Source of the DNA: Deltaproteobacteria bacterium HGW-Deltaproteobacteria-18
GTDB lineage: Bacteria > Desulfobacterota > Desulfovibrionia > Desulfovibrionales > Desulfomicrobiaceae
Assembly: GCA_002841885.1 (NCBI GenBank)
Contig: PHBE01000011.1
Location: 97,179-161,178 of the forward strand
Reading direction: 5' to 3'
Length of the DNA stretch: 64,000 nucleotides
Each line of letters starts with the position of its first letter. The stretch's first letter is position 1. The notes under the pieces are model-generated. The model was given only the letters and a program-made list of their open reading frames with translations. It was not told where the DNA came from and did not search any database. Shown here piece by piece: positions 10,275-21,206 of this stretch. The translations under genes were made by a program, and so were the position numbers.

Positions 10275-10289
10275 GACGGTTCCTGTTCT

Positions 10290-11066
10290 TTAAGATGCCC
10301 TGTATTGCCATGCCGCGATCTCGAGGCATTGACCGTGATCCACTTCCATAAACGCCCCGTTCAACATGCACGGCCCTTTGGCCAGCTCAAAACGTTGGGG
10401 GAGCCCTGTCCGAAATCTGCGTAAAATTATGTCGTTGTCCATGCCCAGACAGGAATCTTCCGGCCCGCACATCCCAAGGTCCGAGATGTAGCCGGTTATT
10501 CCGTCGTAAATGCGCGCGTCGTTGGTCTGCACATGAGTATGCGTGCCGACCACAGCCTGGACGCGTCCACGCAGCAGATGGGCCAGGGCACGCTTTTCCG
10601 AGGTAGCCTCGGCATGCATGTCGACCACGATCACGGCCCCGGGCGGAGCCTGGACGACCAGGGCCTCGGCAACCGTGAACGGGCAGTCGATGGCTTCCAT
10701 GAAGGTCCGCCCCTGCAGATTGATGACCATGAGCGGCGGAAGGTTGTCACCCAGCTTGTAAACACCTGCGCCACGGCCCGGTGCCGATGCGGGATAGTTG
10801 CCCGGACGCAGCAGCCATGGCTCATTCTCGAGAGCTGGCCGGATGTCGGGAAATTTCCAGACGTGGTTGCCGGTGGTCACGACGTCCACACCGCATCTTT
10901 TGAGCTCCTGGGCGCTTTTGGCCGAGAGCCCAAGGCCTCCCGAAGCATTCTCGCCGTTGGCCAGCACCACATCCAGTTCCAATTCCCGACGCAAACGCGG
11001 CAGATGATCCTTAACCATCTGCCGCCCGCTGTTGCCTACTATGTCACCAAGGAAAAGAAGCCTCAT
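10290..11066 (-). CDS. ymdB: YmdB family metallophosphatase (2',3'-cyclic nucleotide phosphodiesterase)
   Basis: A 258-residue calcineurin-like phosphoesterase. Metal-binding segments are visible in order: GDIVGNSGR, NGENASGG, TTGNHVW, DMHAEATSEK and GTHTHVQT. YmdB homologues hydrolyse cyclic nucleotides and act together with RNase Y, whose gene rny lies directly upstream. I chose ATG 11066, as the extension begins with TTG inside rny and adds only six residues. The ribosome site is weak, consistent with translational coupling. Confidence 0.9.
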   Translation of the reverse strand: MRLLFLGDIVGNSGRQMVKDHLPRLRRELELDVVLANGENASGGLGLSAKSAQELKRCGVDVVTTGNHVWKFPDIRPALENEPWLLRPGNYPASAPGRGAGVYKLGDNLPPLMVINLQGRTFMEAIDCPFTVAEALVVQAPPGAVIVVDMHAEATSEKRALAHLLRGRVQAVVGTHTHVQTNDARIYDGITGYISDLGMCGPEDSCLGMDNDIILRRFRTGLPQRFELAKGPCMLNGAFMEVDHGQCLEIAAWQYRAS

Positions 11067-11073
11067 TCGGGAA

Positions 11074-12633
11074 CTATTTCGCAATGCCTACGGCCCTCTT
11101 TTCGCGAATGACAGTTACCCGGATCTGGCCGGGATAAGTCATCTTTTCTTCTATCTGCTTGGCGATGTCCTTGCTCAGCATGTAGATCTGGTCGTCGTTG
11201 ACCGCCTCGCAATCAACCATGACCCGGACTTCACGGCCAGCCTGAATGGCGAATGCCCGGCTCACGCCGGTAAAGCCGGTGGCGATCCCCTCGAGTTCCT
11301 CAAGGCGCTTCACATAGCTCTCCAGAAGCTCCTTGCGCGCTCCGGGACGCGCTCCGGAGAGGCTGTCCGCAGCCTGGACCAGTACGGCATAGACTGACTT
11401 CGGCGGGACATCCTCATGGTGCGCGGCAATGGCGTGCACGATTTCGGCGGACTCATTGTATTTCTTGGCCAGATCAGCACCGATGAGCGCATGCGGGCCC
11501 TCGACCTCGTGGTCCACGGCCTTGCCCAGATCATGCAGTAAACCGGCCCGCTTGGCCTTCTTGATATCAAGCCCAAGTTCAGCGGCCATGATTCCGCACA
11601 AAAAAGCCACTTCAAGGGAGTGCTGCAGGACATTCTGGGTGAAACTCGTGCGGAAACGCAGCTGTCCGAGCAGACGGACAATCTCGGGATGAATTCCGTG
11701 CACGCCGAGGTCGAAGGTGGCCTGCTCGCCGATTTCCCGTATCTGGACATCCATCTCCTTTTCGACCTTCTTGACGATGTCCTCGATGCGCGCGGGATGG
11801 ATGCGTCCATCGCTGATCAATCTTTCGAGCGACCTCTTCGCCACTTCGCGGCGTAGCGGATTGTACGCGGACAAGATGACGGTTTCCGGCGTATCGTCGA
11901 TAATCAGGTCCACCCCAGTGGCCGCTTCGATGGCTCTGATGTTACGACCTTCGCGACCGATAATCCGCCCCTTCATGTCTTCGCTTGGCAGCTCCACGGA
12001 GCTGACCGTATGTTCGGAGACGTAATCGCCCGCATAGCGCTGGACCGCGCTGGCAATGATCATCTGCGCCTTGCGATGCGCGGTCTCCTGCGCCTCGACT
12101 TCGATCACGCGCACCATCTTGGCCGCTTCATGGCGAGCCTTGCTCTCTATTTCCTGCATGAGCCGGGCGCGAGCCTCTTCGGCGGTCAATCCGGAGATTT
12201 CCTCCAGGCGGGTCTGCTGGGCATCGATCAGTTCCTGCAGCCCCTCTTCCTTCTCCTCAACGGCGCGCTCCTGCTTGGCAACCTTCTTTTCAAGGCTGAC
12301 CAGCTCGCTTTCCTTCAGGGCCAGGGATTCCACCTTCTTTTCCAGTCGCTCTTCCTTGGCCTGCAACCTGGCCTCGTTCTTTTTCAGCTCGCGCTCACGA
12401 TCCTTGGCATCCTGCTCGACTTCCTTCTTCAGGGCAAAAACCTCGTCCTGAGCCTGGAGCAAAACCTCTTTCTTGTGCGCCTGCGCATCTTTCTTGGCTT
12501 CATCCAGAATCCGTTCGGACAATTTGCGAGCGTCATCGTTCTCTTGGTCGGTGATATATTTTTTGAACAAAAAACCCGCAACCGCACCGATCCCGGTGCA
12601 AATAAAAGCGGTAATTATGATCTGGCTGGTCAT
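11074..12633 (-). CDS. rny: Ribonuclease Y
   Basis: Membrane-anchored endoribonuclease that starts mRNA decay. The 519 residues show one N-terminal transmembrane helix (about 3-22), a long charged coiled coil (about 35-200), a KH domain containing [15 protein letters not shown], and an HD domain with [10 protein letters not shown] and the AHHED segment. The ATG follows AAGGAG; a longer reading adds 29 unlikely residues. It is followed by ymdB and preceded by 6S RNA and zapA. Confidence 0.95.
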   Translation of the reverse strand: MTSQIIITAFICTGIGAVAGFLFKKYITDQENDDARKLSERILDEAKKDAQAHKKEVLLQAQDEVFALKKEVEQDAKDRERELKKNEARLQAKEERLEKKVESLALKESELVSLEKKVAKQERAVEEKEEGLQELIDAQQTRLEEISGLTAEEARARLMQEIESKARHEAAKMVRVIEVEAQETAHRKAQMIIASAVQRYAGDYVSEHTVSSVELPSEDMKGRIIGREGRNIRAIEAATGVDLIIDDTPETVILSAYNPLRREVAKRSLERLISDGRIHPARIEDIVKKVEKEMDVQIREIGEQATFDLGVHGIHPEIVRLLGQLRFRTSFTQNVLQHSLEVAFLCGIMAAELGLDIKKAKRAGLLHDLGKAVDHEVEGPHALIGADLAKKYNESAEIVHAIAAHHEDVPPKSVYAVLVQAADSLSGARPGARKELLESYVKRLEELEGIATGFTGVSRAFAIQAGREVRVMVDCEAVNDDQIYMLSKDIAKQIEEKMTYPGQIRVTVIREKRAVGIAK

Positions 12634-12796
12634 GGAAACTCCTTGGCACAATATATTTAAGATGGCTGCGCAACGACCATGATACGTCGTTCCTGTCCAT
12701 AAATCGGACTGACGGAACAACAGCGCGAGCGCTTAATTTCAATCGGCAAGGAGTGTTCGAGAGACTGGCTTTTGGAAGGGGTGAACCAGTTAAAAG

Positions 12797-12968
12797 CCCC
12801 GGAAGGCAGTGTTGGGAATCATTTTGAACCTCTTAAGTTAAGAGGGGGTTGGCTACAGTCCATCAGGCTTCTCCGGTTGCCCGAAGCGTGCACACAAGAC
12901 CGTTGTAAGCTACCCTAATTGCGCTTTATTGGCTCAAAAACGCATCACCAATCACTGACCCTCCAGGG
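12797..12968 (-). ncRNA. ssrS: 6S RNA
   Basis: The gap between zapA and rny folds like 6S RNA, which binds RNA polymerase and mimics an open promoter. The outer ends pair almost perfectly. The 5' strand (12968-12953) and 3' strand (12811-12797) form 15 base pairs with a single bulged U. Inside, the segments TGAGCCAATA, GTGCACGC and a CTTCGG-GCAA-CCGGAG hairpin followed by AAGCCT line up with E. coli 6S RNA in the same order. Genomic position next to zapA is also as in gammaproteobacteria. Ends are set by the stem and could differ by a few bases. Confidence 0.85.
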
Positions 12969-12978
12969 TACTTGTTCA

Positions 12979-13245
12979 CTATTCTTCAGGACTATCTATC
13001 TTCGAAAGAAGCTGCTGCAACGTGCCTTCCAGTTGCGACATCTTCCCTTGATCATGTAAATAATCGTCGGCCAGACTCAACGCCAGGTATGTCAGAAGCC
13101 GCTCCTTGCTCATGTGACTGACCCGCCCTTCGAGATCCTTGTAGCGCTGATGAACCAAGTCAACAGCTTTGTGAATCCGCTCGGGTGAGACATCGGCCGC
13201 GAAGGAAAGATCGAGGCCGAGCACTGTCAAATTGTATCCTGGCAT
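12979..13245 (-). CDS. zapA: Cell division protein ZapA
   Basis: An 88-residue Z-ring-associated protein that bundles FtsZ filaments. The N-terminal strand with LTVLGLDLSFAA, the central RIHKAVDLVHQRYKDL segment and a C-terminal coiled coil match ZapA. It begins 3 bases after the stop of the small zapB-like gene and lies directly upstream of the 6S RNA gene. Confidence 0.88.
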   Translation of the reverse strand: MPGYNLTVLGLDLSFAADVSPERIHKAVDLVHQRYKDLEGRVSHMSKERLLTYLALSLADDYLHDQGKMSQLEGTLQQLLSKIDSPEE

Positions 13246-13248
13246 TAC

Positions 13249-13428
13249 TTAGTTTCTATCAACCTCTTGCAGGCTGTTCAAGATATTTTCCACCCTGGAC
13301 AGAACGGCCTCTTTGGTCTGCCGCTCCTGCTCAAGAGACTCTTTTAATTGCATATTCTCAAGTTTCAACGCTTCCTGGCGCTCCAGAAGGAGCGTTATCT
13401 TCTCTGTCAACTGATTAAGAATATCCAT
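13249..13428 (-). CDS. zapB: Small coiled-coil protein, ZapB-like
   Basis: A 59-residue reading frame starting MDILNQLTEKITLLLERQ and ending SLQEVDRN. It is almost entirely heptad-patterned (leucine, glutamate, lysine), so a single coiled coil is expected. It lies 8 bases after glmU and 3 bases before zapA, a tight fit that supports a real gene. Size, composition and position suggest the ZapB-type FtsZ-ring factor that partners ZapA. Coiled coils resemble each other, so orthology is an inference. GGATAAC stands before the ATG as a weak ribosome site. Confidence 0.75.
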   Translation of the reverse strand: MDILNQLTEKITLLLERQEALKLENMQLKESLEQERQTKEAVLSRVENILNSLQEVDRN

Positions 13429-13436
13429 GAGTTATC

Positions 13437-14819
13437 CTAGGATTGATGTGATTTTTTCTTGCGGTCCAAATTCAACTGTCTGGCCCTGGCAACGCACAGG
13501 GCACCATCCGGAACATCTTTAGTAACCACTGAACCTGCGGCGACAAGGGCGCCAGCCCCAACGACCACCGGGGCGACCAGCGCGGTATTGCTGCCTATAA
13601 AGGCGTTTTCATGAATCTCGGTGCGATGCTTCCTCGCACCGTCATAATTACAGGTGATAGTCCCCGCACCGATGTTCACCCCTGGGCCGATATCGCTGTC
13701 ACCCAAGTAGGAAAGATGACCCGCCTTGGCGCCGGCATGGAGCACCGATTTCTTTACCTCGACGAAGTTGCCCACCCGCGCATCTTCCCCGATATCGGAC
13801 CCGGGCCTGAGCCGTCCGTAAGGACCGACGCTTGCCCCGGCGCGGATGTGAGATCCCTCAATATGAGAAAAGGATTTCACTTGGCAAGGACCAAGAATCG
13901 AATCCTTGATCCAGCAATGAGAAGAGATGGACGCCCCCCGCTCAATTCGGGAGCAACCGTAGATCTCGCAAGGCCCCATTATTTCGGCACCGGGCGCAAC
14001 AACGACGTCGGGCCCAATGAAAATCGTTTCGCTGTTGCGAAGAATGACGCCGGAGTCGAGCAGGTTATCCACGATCTTCTGACGCAGAGACTCTTCAAAT
14101 CGAACCAGTTCCCTTGGTGAATTGATGCCGCGCAAAAGATCCGAGCTACCAAATGGCAACCCGACCACAGGCAACCCCTGCACCGCGCAGATAGCGATCA
14201 TCTGCGTAAGATAATATTCCCGCTGGACATTATTCTGGTCCATCTTTTCCAGCAGCGGCCCGCAGCGGCATACATCGAACACATATACCCCGGAATTAAC
14301 CTCGCAAACCTCTCCGCCGTGATCCGCGGCAATGAAATCCTTTTCTTCCACTACGCATTCGACGCATCCCTCGGCATCGCGGATGACCCGTCCGTATCCA
14401 AAAGGATTTTCCAGATGCAAGGTCAGCATACCCATGCCTGCATTTTGTGCCGTGCATAAATCCACCAAATCGGAAATGGCATCAGCTGGTACGTGAGGGG
14501 TATCACCGTTGAGCACGCAGAGATGGGAAATCCCGCTGGCTACGACGTCATCCCAAGCGAGCATGACGGCATGGCCCGTGCCAAGCTGCTCCTCTTGCAA
14601 AACAAACTGTCTCTGAGGCTCGGAAAAGCCGGACTGCACCTGTTGAGCCTGAAAACCGATCACGGTCCAGACCTGTGTTGCGGGCACGCGCGACAAGGCG
14701 TCGTATACATAGCCAAGCAGCGGCTTGCCCAAAACCTCCTGCAAAACCTTGGGTGAATCAGAGTGCATGCGCGTGCCCTTGCCCGCGGCCAAGATGACGT
14801 ATCCCAATTCTGGCTTCAT
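13437..14819 (-). CDS. glmU: Bifunctional GlcNAc-1-phosphate uridyltransferase / glucosamine-1-phosphate acetyltransferase GlmU
   Basis: Makes UDP-GlcNAc, the shared precursor for peptidoglycan and lipid A. Residues 1 to about 230 are the nucleotidyltransferase, with VILAAGKGTRM and the LNGDTPH metal site. From about 255 a left-handed beta-helix forms the acetyltransferase, with the active histidine region RTEIHENAFIGSN. It has 460 residues. The ATG is preceded by GAGGA; a TTG four codons upstream is the alternative start. It heads the minus-strand operon running to thrC. Confidence 0.94.
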   Translation of the reverse strand: MKPELGYVILAAGKGTRMHSDSPKVLQEVLGKPLLGYVYDALSRVPATQVWTVIGFQAQQVQSGFSEPQRQFVLQEEQLGTGHAVMLAWDDVVASGISHLCVLNGDTPHVPADAISDLVDLCTAQNAGMGMLTLHLENPFGYGRVIRDAEGCVECVVEEKDFIAADHGGEVCEVNSGVYVFDVCRCGPLLEKMDQNNVQREYYLTQMIAICAVQGLPVVGLPFGSSDLLRGINSPRELVRFEESLRQKIVDNLLDSGVILRNSETIFIGPDVVVAPGAEIMGPCEIYGCSRIERGASISSHCWIKDSILGPCQVKSFSHIEGSHIRAGASVGPYGRLRPGSDIGEDARVGNFVEVKKSVLHAGAKAGHLSYLGDSDIGPGVNIGAGTITCNYDGARKHRTEIHENAFIGSNTALVAPVVVGAGALVAAGSVVTKDVPDGALCVARARQLNLDRKKKSHQS

Positions 14820-15005
14820 GATTGTCCTCAAAAAAAATATTTCGGCTCGGAACTTTAAGTGATGCTCTCACAGGCTTTGCTGTCGCCAGACGTGCCAAAA
14901 CCAATCAATGGCATGATGTGCGCAAAGCGCAATCCACTGTTTAAGCCTCGAAAATCTTAATCTTTGTTATCGGGATATTTTATTATTCTCAAGATTCAAT
15001 AGTCC

Positions 15006-15036
15006 TAAAAAAAGCAGGCTCCGAAGAGCCTGCTTT
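15006..15036 (-). terminator. Terminator of the atp operon
   Basis: On the minus strand, AAAGCAGGCTC-TTCG-GAGCCTGCTTTTTTT: an 11-bp stem with a TTCG tetraloop and a run of T. It lies 24 bases after the atpC stop. The stretch 14820-15005 between it and glmU is AT-rich, probably contains the glmU promoter, and shows no gene. Confidence 0.9.
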
Positions 15037-15059
15037 CTAGATAACGTGATCGGCAGTCA

Positions 15060-15488
15060 TTACATGCGGCAAGTGCCTTCACTAACGGCATTCTGCCGGC
15101 ATTTCATGCGATGAAGTGCTCTGGCCAATGCAGCCTGAACGGCTGCGTGATCCAATTTCTCCTGTTGCTGTTTGGTGCGCTGCTCGGCTCTGTCCTGAGC
15201 TCTGCGAGCTCTTTCCAGATCGATGTCTTCAGCTCTTTCCGCTACTTCGGCAAGAACCGTCACCTTTGCAGGGGAGACTTCAGCAAATCCGCCGGCAACA
15301 AAAACGAAGTACTTCTTGCCGTTGAGTTTGTAGTAAAGGCTCCCGATACCAAGTGCAGAGAGAAACGGGATATGATTGGGCAGGACACCGAATTCGCCAT
15401 TGATGCCGGGAGCGCCGACGTAATCGACCTCTTCCTTGAGCACCATCTTGTCTGGTGTCACTATTTCAAGCGTAATTGTTTTAGCCAT
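15060..15488 (-). CDS. atpC: ATP synthase epsilon subunit
   Basis: The 142-residue epsilon subunit of the F1 central stalk. The N-terminal beta-sandwich (about 1-85, with [16 protein letters not shown] and VAGGFAEV) is followed by the two-helix C-terminal domain (about 88-135). The ATG comes after GGGG. A TTG six codons upstream is less likely. Last gene of the operon, 21 bases after atpD. Confidence 0.93.
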   Translation of the reverse strand: MAKTITLEIVTPDKMVLKEEVDYVGAPGINGEFGVLPNHIPFLSALGIGSLYYKLNGKKYFVFVAGGFAEVSPAKVTVLAEVAERAEDIDLERARRAQDRAEQRTKQQQEKLDHAAVQAALARALHRMKCRQNAVSEGTCRM

Positions 15489-15509
15489 ATCAATACCCCA
15501 GAGCAAGAA

Positions 15510-16922
<1,413 letters not shown>

Positions 16923-16932
16923 TTATGCCCCC

Positions 16933-17805
16933 TTATCCTTTCAGTGCCTCGGCACCGCCTACGATGTCCATTAATTGGGTGGTGATACTTGCCTGGCGCG
17001 CCTTGTTGTAGACTTTGGTCAGGCTGCCGACCATTTCGTCGCAGTTCTTTGTCGCGTTATCCATGGCCGACATGCGAGCTGCGTGCTCACTGGCCGACGT
17101 GTCGAGCAGGCCGCGATACATCTGAACCTTGACATACCTAGGCAGCAGTTCGGCCAAAAGGCCTTCCACTGACGGTTCAAAGATGTACTCGCTCGAAGCA
17201 CCGGCCGGAGCCTCCACTTCGGGCGTTTCGGCGGGGAGAATCTGCGACGATGTCGCTTCCTGCCTCGCGATGTTTACGAACTTTCCGTAAACAACGTGCA
17301 CCTCGTCAAATTGCCCAGAGAGATATCCGTCAATGACGAGATTACCGGTTTCGCTTGCCAGCTGAAAATCGAAATGAGTCATGTTTTCAGCGTAAGCGGT
17401 GGCAATCTCGAATGTCGTCTTGCGGATGAAGTCTCTGCCTTTCTTTCCAATGCAGATAAACTTGACCGTCTTGCCTTCTGCTTCCTTCTGCTTGGCCAAC
17501 CTGTTGGCCGCATTGCACAAGTTCGCGTTGAAACTGCCGCACAAACCCTTGTCCGAGGTCACCAGAACGATACCTACGTTCTGAATGACTTCGCGCTTTT
17601 CAAGCAGGGGATGCGCGCTGGCGTCGGCGCGGGAAGCCAGATCGATAAGAATGTCATTGAACTTATCAGCATAGGGACGAAAGCGTTCGATGCGGCTCTG
17701 AGCACCGCGCAGCTTTGCGGAAGCGACCATGTTCATCGCTTTCGTAATCTGCTTGGTCTTCTTTACACCGACGATTTTATTCTGAATGTCCCTGAGTGAT
17801 GCCAT
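16933..17805 (-). CDS. atpG: ATP synthase gamma subunit
   Basis: Rotor subunit of F1, 290 residues. The conserved N-terminal helix has KITKAMNMVASAKLR near residue 20, and the C-terminal helix has YNKARQASITTQLMDIVGGAEAL. The Rossmann-like middle has TSDKGLCGSFN. It starts 20 bases after atpA. Confidence 0.96.
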   Translation of the reverse strand: MASLRDIQNKIVGVKKTKQITKAMNMVASAKLRGAQSRIERFRPYADKFNDILIDLASRADASAHPLLEKREVIQNVGIVLVTSDKGLCGSFNANLCNAANRLAKQKEAEGKTVKFICIGKKGRDFIRKTTFEIATAYAENMTHFDFQLASETGNLVIDGYLSGQFDEVHVVYGKFVNIARQEATSSQILPAETPEVEAPAGASSEYIFEPSVEGLLAELLPRYVKVQMYRGLLDTSASEHAARMSAMDNATKNCDEMVGSLTKVYNKARQASITTQLMDIVGGAEALKG

Positions 17806-17825
17806 TTACGACTCCTTAAACGATC

Positions 17826-19334
17826 CTAGGCTTTAAAACCGGCTTTGAACTCATTGATCGCATCAGCCAGCTTCTTTTCGGTTTCACTGCCAAGATCCTT
17901 GGTCTGAACAATTTCAGCCAGGATGTCGGATTTCTGGTTGCGCATGAACTCAACCAGTTCTTCACCGAAGCGGATGGCGTCTGTAACGGCTACGTCATCA
18001 AGGAAGCCACGGGTGCCGGCGTAAAGAACGGCAACCTGCTCTTCGACGACCATAGGCTTGTACTGGGGCTGCTTGAGCAGCTCGACCAGACGCTCGCCTC
18101 GAGTCAGCTTGGTCTTGGTGGCCTTGTCCAAATCGGAACCGAACTGCGCGAAAGCGGCAAGTTCGCGATACTGGGCGAGATCGAGACGCAGTGTGCCTGC
18201 AACCTTCTTCATGGCCTTGATCTGAGCGGCGCCGCCGACTCGGGATACGGACAGACCGACGTTGATGGCGGGACGGATGCCGGCCATGAACAGGTTGGGC
18301 TCAAGATAGACCTGGCCGTCGGTGATGGAGATAACGTTGGTCGGAATGTATGCCGAAACGTCGCCGGCCTGGGTTTCAATAACAGGCAGGGCGGTCAGGG
18401 AACCGGCACCCAGCTTGTCGTTGACCTTGCAGGAACGCTCCAGAAGTCTGGAGTGGAGATAGAAAACGTCGCCGGGGAAGGCTTCGCGTCCCGGAGGGCG
18501 GCGCAGAAGCAGCGACATCTGCCGGTAGGCGACAGCCTGCTTGGAAAGATCGTCATATACGATCAGTGCGTGCTTGCCGTTGTCACGGTAGAATTCCGCC
18601 ATGGTGCAACCGCAGTAGGCAGCGATGAACTGCAGCGGAGCAGGCTCGGAAGCGGTGGAGGAAATGACGGTGGTGTATTCCAAAGCGCCGTTCTGGCGAA
18701 GGGCTTCAACCACCTGGGCGACAGTGGAACGTTTCTGGCCGATGGCGACATAGAAACAGTGAATGTCACTGTTCTTCTGGGCAATGATGGCATCAACGCC
18801 GACTGCGGTCTTACCGACCTGACGGTCGCCAATGATCAGTTCGCGCTGGCCGCGGCCGATCGGAGTCATGGCGTCGATGGCCTTCAGACCGGTGTACATG
18901 GGCTCATGTACGGACTTACGGGCGATGATGCCGGGGGCCTTGATTTCAACGTTACGGAACATATCCGTCTGGATCGGTCCCAAACCGTCGATGGGATTGC
19001 CCAGGGGGTCGATGACACGGCCCATGACCGCATCGCCGACGGGAACCTGGAAAATGCGGCCCGTACGTTTAACGATGTCGCCTTCCTTGATGTGTTCCGT
19101 TTCGCCGAGAAGGGCGACACCAACGGAATCTTCTTCAAGGTTAAGGACCATTCCCATGACGTTACCTGGGAACTCGAGGAGTTCCATTGCCATCGCGTTT
19201 TCGCAACCGTAAACGCGGGCGATACCGTCACCCACTGACAAGACCACGCCAGTTTCGCTCATCTCAACCTTTTTCTCGTAATTCTTGATCTGGCCTTCGA
19301 TGATCTGGCTAATTTCTTCTGCTTTAATCTGCAT
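17826..19334 (-). CDS. atpA: ATP synthase alpha subunit
   Basis: Regulatory nucleotide-binding subunit of F1, 502 residues. The Walker A is [10 protein letters not shown] near residue 169. [26 protein letters not shown] and the arginine-finger region [10 protein letters not shown] are also present. It starts 5 bases after atpH. Confidence 0.98.
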   Translation of the reverse strand: MQIKAEEISQIIEGQIKNYEKKVEMSETGVVLSVGDGIARVYGCENAMAMELLEFPGNVMGMVLNLEEDSVGVALLGETEHIKEGDIVKRTGRIFQVPVGDAVMGRVIDPLGNPIDGLGPIQTDMFRNVEIKAPGIIARKSVHEPMYTGLKAIDAMTPIGRGQRELIIGDRQVGKTAVGVDAIIAQKNSDIHCFYVAIGQKRSTVAQVVEALRQNGALEYTTVISSTASEPAPLQFIAAYCGCTMAEFYRDNGKHALIVYDDLSKQAVAYRQMSLLLRRPPGREAFPGDVFYLHSRLLERSCKVNDKLGAGSLTALPVIETQAGDVSAYIPTNVISITDGQVYLEPNLFMAGIRPAINVGLSVSRVGGAAQIKAMKKVAGTLRLDLAQYRELAAFAQFGSDLDKATKTKLTRGERLVELLKQPQYKPMVVEEQVAVLYAGTRGFLDDVAVTDAIRFGEELVEFMRNQKSDILAEIVQTKDLGSETEKKLADAINEFKAGFKA

Positions 19335-19339
19335 AGCCT

Positions 19340-19894
19340 CTACTCACCCCTTTTGATATTTTCTTTCAAAATTTGCAGCTGAGCGCGAATACTGGCGTCA
19401 AGGATCTTGTCACCGATCTTGAGCATAAGCCCGCCAATAATCTCCTGATCCACTTCGTAATCAAGGACCACTTTCTGGCCCGACTCGCGTTGCAATTTAT
19501 CGACAACGTTCTTCTGCACAACATCGGAAAGCTTTACAGCCGTCACCAGCTTGCCGCGAAGAACACCCTGGGCTGAATCCAAAAGCGTTCCATAGGATGC
19601 GTTGATCTCGGGGAGAAAAGACAATCTGTTCTTGTCCGCGAGCAGCAGACAAAAATTCCGGACCATGGCGCAGGGTGCGACCTTGTCCAGAATTTTGGTG
19701 ATTACCCCTCTCTTTTCTTCCACACCAAAAATTGGGTTGCGGAAGATCTTCGTGAGCTCAGGCGCATTCTCCAGGAGTCCAGCCAGCTTGGCCAGGTCGT
19801 CGCCATATTGCGCCATCGCACCCTTTTCGGACTGCGTCTGCGCAACGGCGAACAAAGCCTTGGCGTACCGTCTTGCTACGATATTCCCAGTCAA
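19340..19894 (-). CDS. atpH: ATP synthase delta subunit
   Basis: Links F1 to the peripheral b/b' stalk (OSCP-like). The 184 residues have the N-terminal RRYAKALF motif and the C-terminal domain ending with [16 protein letters not shown], both typical. The ATG overlaps the atpF stop by 4 bases. Confidence 0.95.
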   Translation of the reverse strand: MTGNIVARRYAKALFAVAQTQSEKGAMAQYGDDLAKLAGLLENAPELTKIFRNPIFGVEEKRGVITKILDKVAPCAMVRNFCLLLADKNRLSFLPEINASYGTLLDSAQGVLRGKLVTAVKLSDVVQKNVVDKLQRESGQKVVLDYEVDQEIIGGLMLKIGDKILDASIRAQLQILKENIKRGE

Positions 19895-20460
19895 TTGAGC
19901 ACCACCTTTTTAAGATATTCGTTGACCAAATCTTCGTGATCTTTCTTCTTGAGCTGCTTCTTGACAAGATCTTCAGCGGCAATGGTAATCTTTTCGGCCA
20001 GTTCTTCACGGATGGCGTCGATAGCCAACTTGGCTTCCTGGGCCGCCGAAACTTCAGCCTGAGCCCTGATCTGAACAGCCTGGGCCTCCGCTTTGTCGAT
20101 AATCGCCTGACGCATGGCTTCACCCTGAGCCTTTGCATCATCCAGAATCTTGGCTTTTTCCGCTTCAAGATTCGCGATACTCGCCTCAACTTCGAGCAAA
20201 CGCTTTTCGGCATCTTCCTTACGCTCGTCGAGATCGGCAAGGTCCGTCTCGATCTGCTTGGTGCGCCCGGACAACATGTCCGCGATACGCTTGCCCGCGA
20301 ACTTATAGATCAAGAACGCGACAATGCCGAAATTGATTACGCGATAGAGAAGGTCGAGCAGCTTGTTGGCCCCTCCGCCTTCTCCCTCGCTGGCGAAAGC
20401 TATCGCCGCGCAGAGAACCAGTGCTGCCGTCACCAATCCGACAGTCTTGAACTTTTTCAA
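19891..20460 (-). CDS. atpF: ATP synthase b subunit
   Basis: Peripheral-stalk subunit, 189 residues. A signal-like hydrophobic segment (about 5-22) precedes the membrane helix LLYRVINFGIVAFLIYKFAG. A long charged coiled coil fills the rest. I chose a TTG start because AAGGAGG lies 8 bases before it. An ATG 14 codons upstream has no good ribosome site and adds MCHRFTFSYKEGGI. The pair with the next gene makes a b/b' heterodimer. Confidence 0.88.
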   Translation of the reverse strand: MKKFKTVGLVTAALVLCAAIAFASEGEGGGANKLLDLLYRVINFGIVAFLIYKFAGKRIADMLSGRTKQIETDLADLDERKEDAEKRLLEVEASIANLEAEKAKILDDAKAQGEAMRQAIIDKAEAQAVQIRAQAEVSAAQEAKLAIDAIREELAEKITIAAEDLVKKQLKKKDHEDLVNEYLKKVVLN

Positions 20461-20520
20461 AATTCCGCCCTCCTTATATGAAAAAGTAAATCTATGACAC
20501 ATAAGAAAATCCCGTACCTA

Positions 20521-20943
20521 TCAAGCCTTGCTCAGCACCTTGCTGGCGACGTTCTTGGCATAGGCGGCGACTTCTTGGCGCAGAGCCTTGAGGGCTGTCT
20601 GCTTCTGACCGTCGATCTCCTTTCGGGCGGCGGCGACCTTTTCGGCGGCTTTGGCTCCGGCCTCGGCCAAAACGGAAGACTCAACTGCAAGGCCTTCAGC
20701 TTTCAGAGCTACGCGCAGCTGCTGAGCTTCGACCCGGGCTCCGCTCAAAGCAACCTTGTAGCTCTCAAGCTTGGCCTCCGCCTTGGCGGCGAAATCCTCG
20801 ATGGAACCCAGCTTTTGACTCATGACCTCGGCCCGCTTCTTGATGATCCCCCGGATGGGTCGATACAAGATCAAATTCAAGACCGTCAGGATGACCATAA
20901 AGTTCACGAGCTGAACAAAAAAAGTGTAATCTAGATCAATCAT
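20521..20943 (-). CDS. atpF': ATP synthase b' subunit
   Basis: Second, shorter b-type subunit of 140 residues. It has an N-terminal membrane helix, FFVQLVNFMVILTVLNLILY, followed by PIRGIIKKR and a coiled coil. This is the b' form known from cyanobacteria, photosynthetic bacteria and many deltaproteobacteria. It heads the operon. Subunits a and c are absent here, so they must be encoded elsewhere. Confidence 0.92.
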   Translation of the reverse strand: MIDLDYTFFVQLVNFMVILTVLNLILYRPIRGIIKKRAEVMSQKLGSIEDFAAKAEAKLESYKVALSGARVEAQQLRVALKAEGLAVESSVLAEAGAKAAEKVAAARKEIDGQKQTALKALRQEVAAYAKNVASKVLSKA

Positions 20944-20988
20944 GCCGCCCCCTAAAAAGTATGTGAATTTTTGTTCAAAGTCACAGGG

Positions 20989-21017
20989 CCTCTATCTGAT
21001 TCCCATTTTCGTGTCAA
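20989..21017 (-). promoter_or_regulatory. Candidate sigma-70 promoter of the atp operon
   Basis: On the minus strand TTGACA (21017-21012) is followed after exactly 17 bases by TAGAGG (20994-20989), about 45 bases before the atpF' start. The -35 box is perfect; the -10 box is weak. The rest of the 20944-21206 gap shows no gene. Confidence 0.4.
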
Positions 21018-21206
21018 AATCTTTTTGGACAAAGCATCAGTAAAATGATTGGCATGGCATGGGTTTTCGGAGTTTGTTCGGAATTTCACGTGTCTAGCTC
21101 GCGCATTTCTTTTCGGAAAAAAAAGTGCCGCGCAATCTGCGTACACACCTTATTTCGGATCCACGGCCATAAAAATTCCGGCCACTCGAAATGAAAAAAC
21201 CGGAGG

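Noticed and set aside
14820..15005. A sigma-54 promoter before glmU (TTGGCACGTCTGG on the minus strand)
   Set aside because: The -24-like TGGCAC is present, but there is no TTGC at the required spacing.
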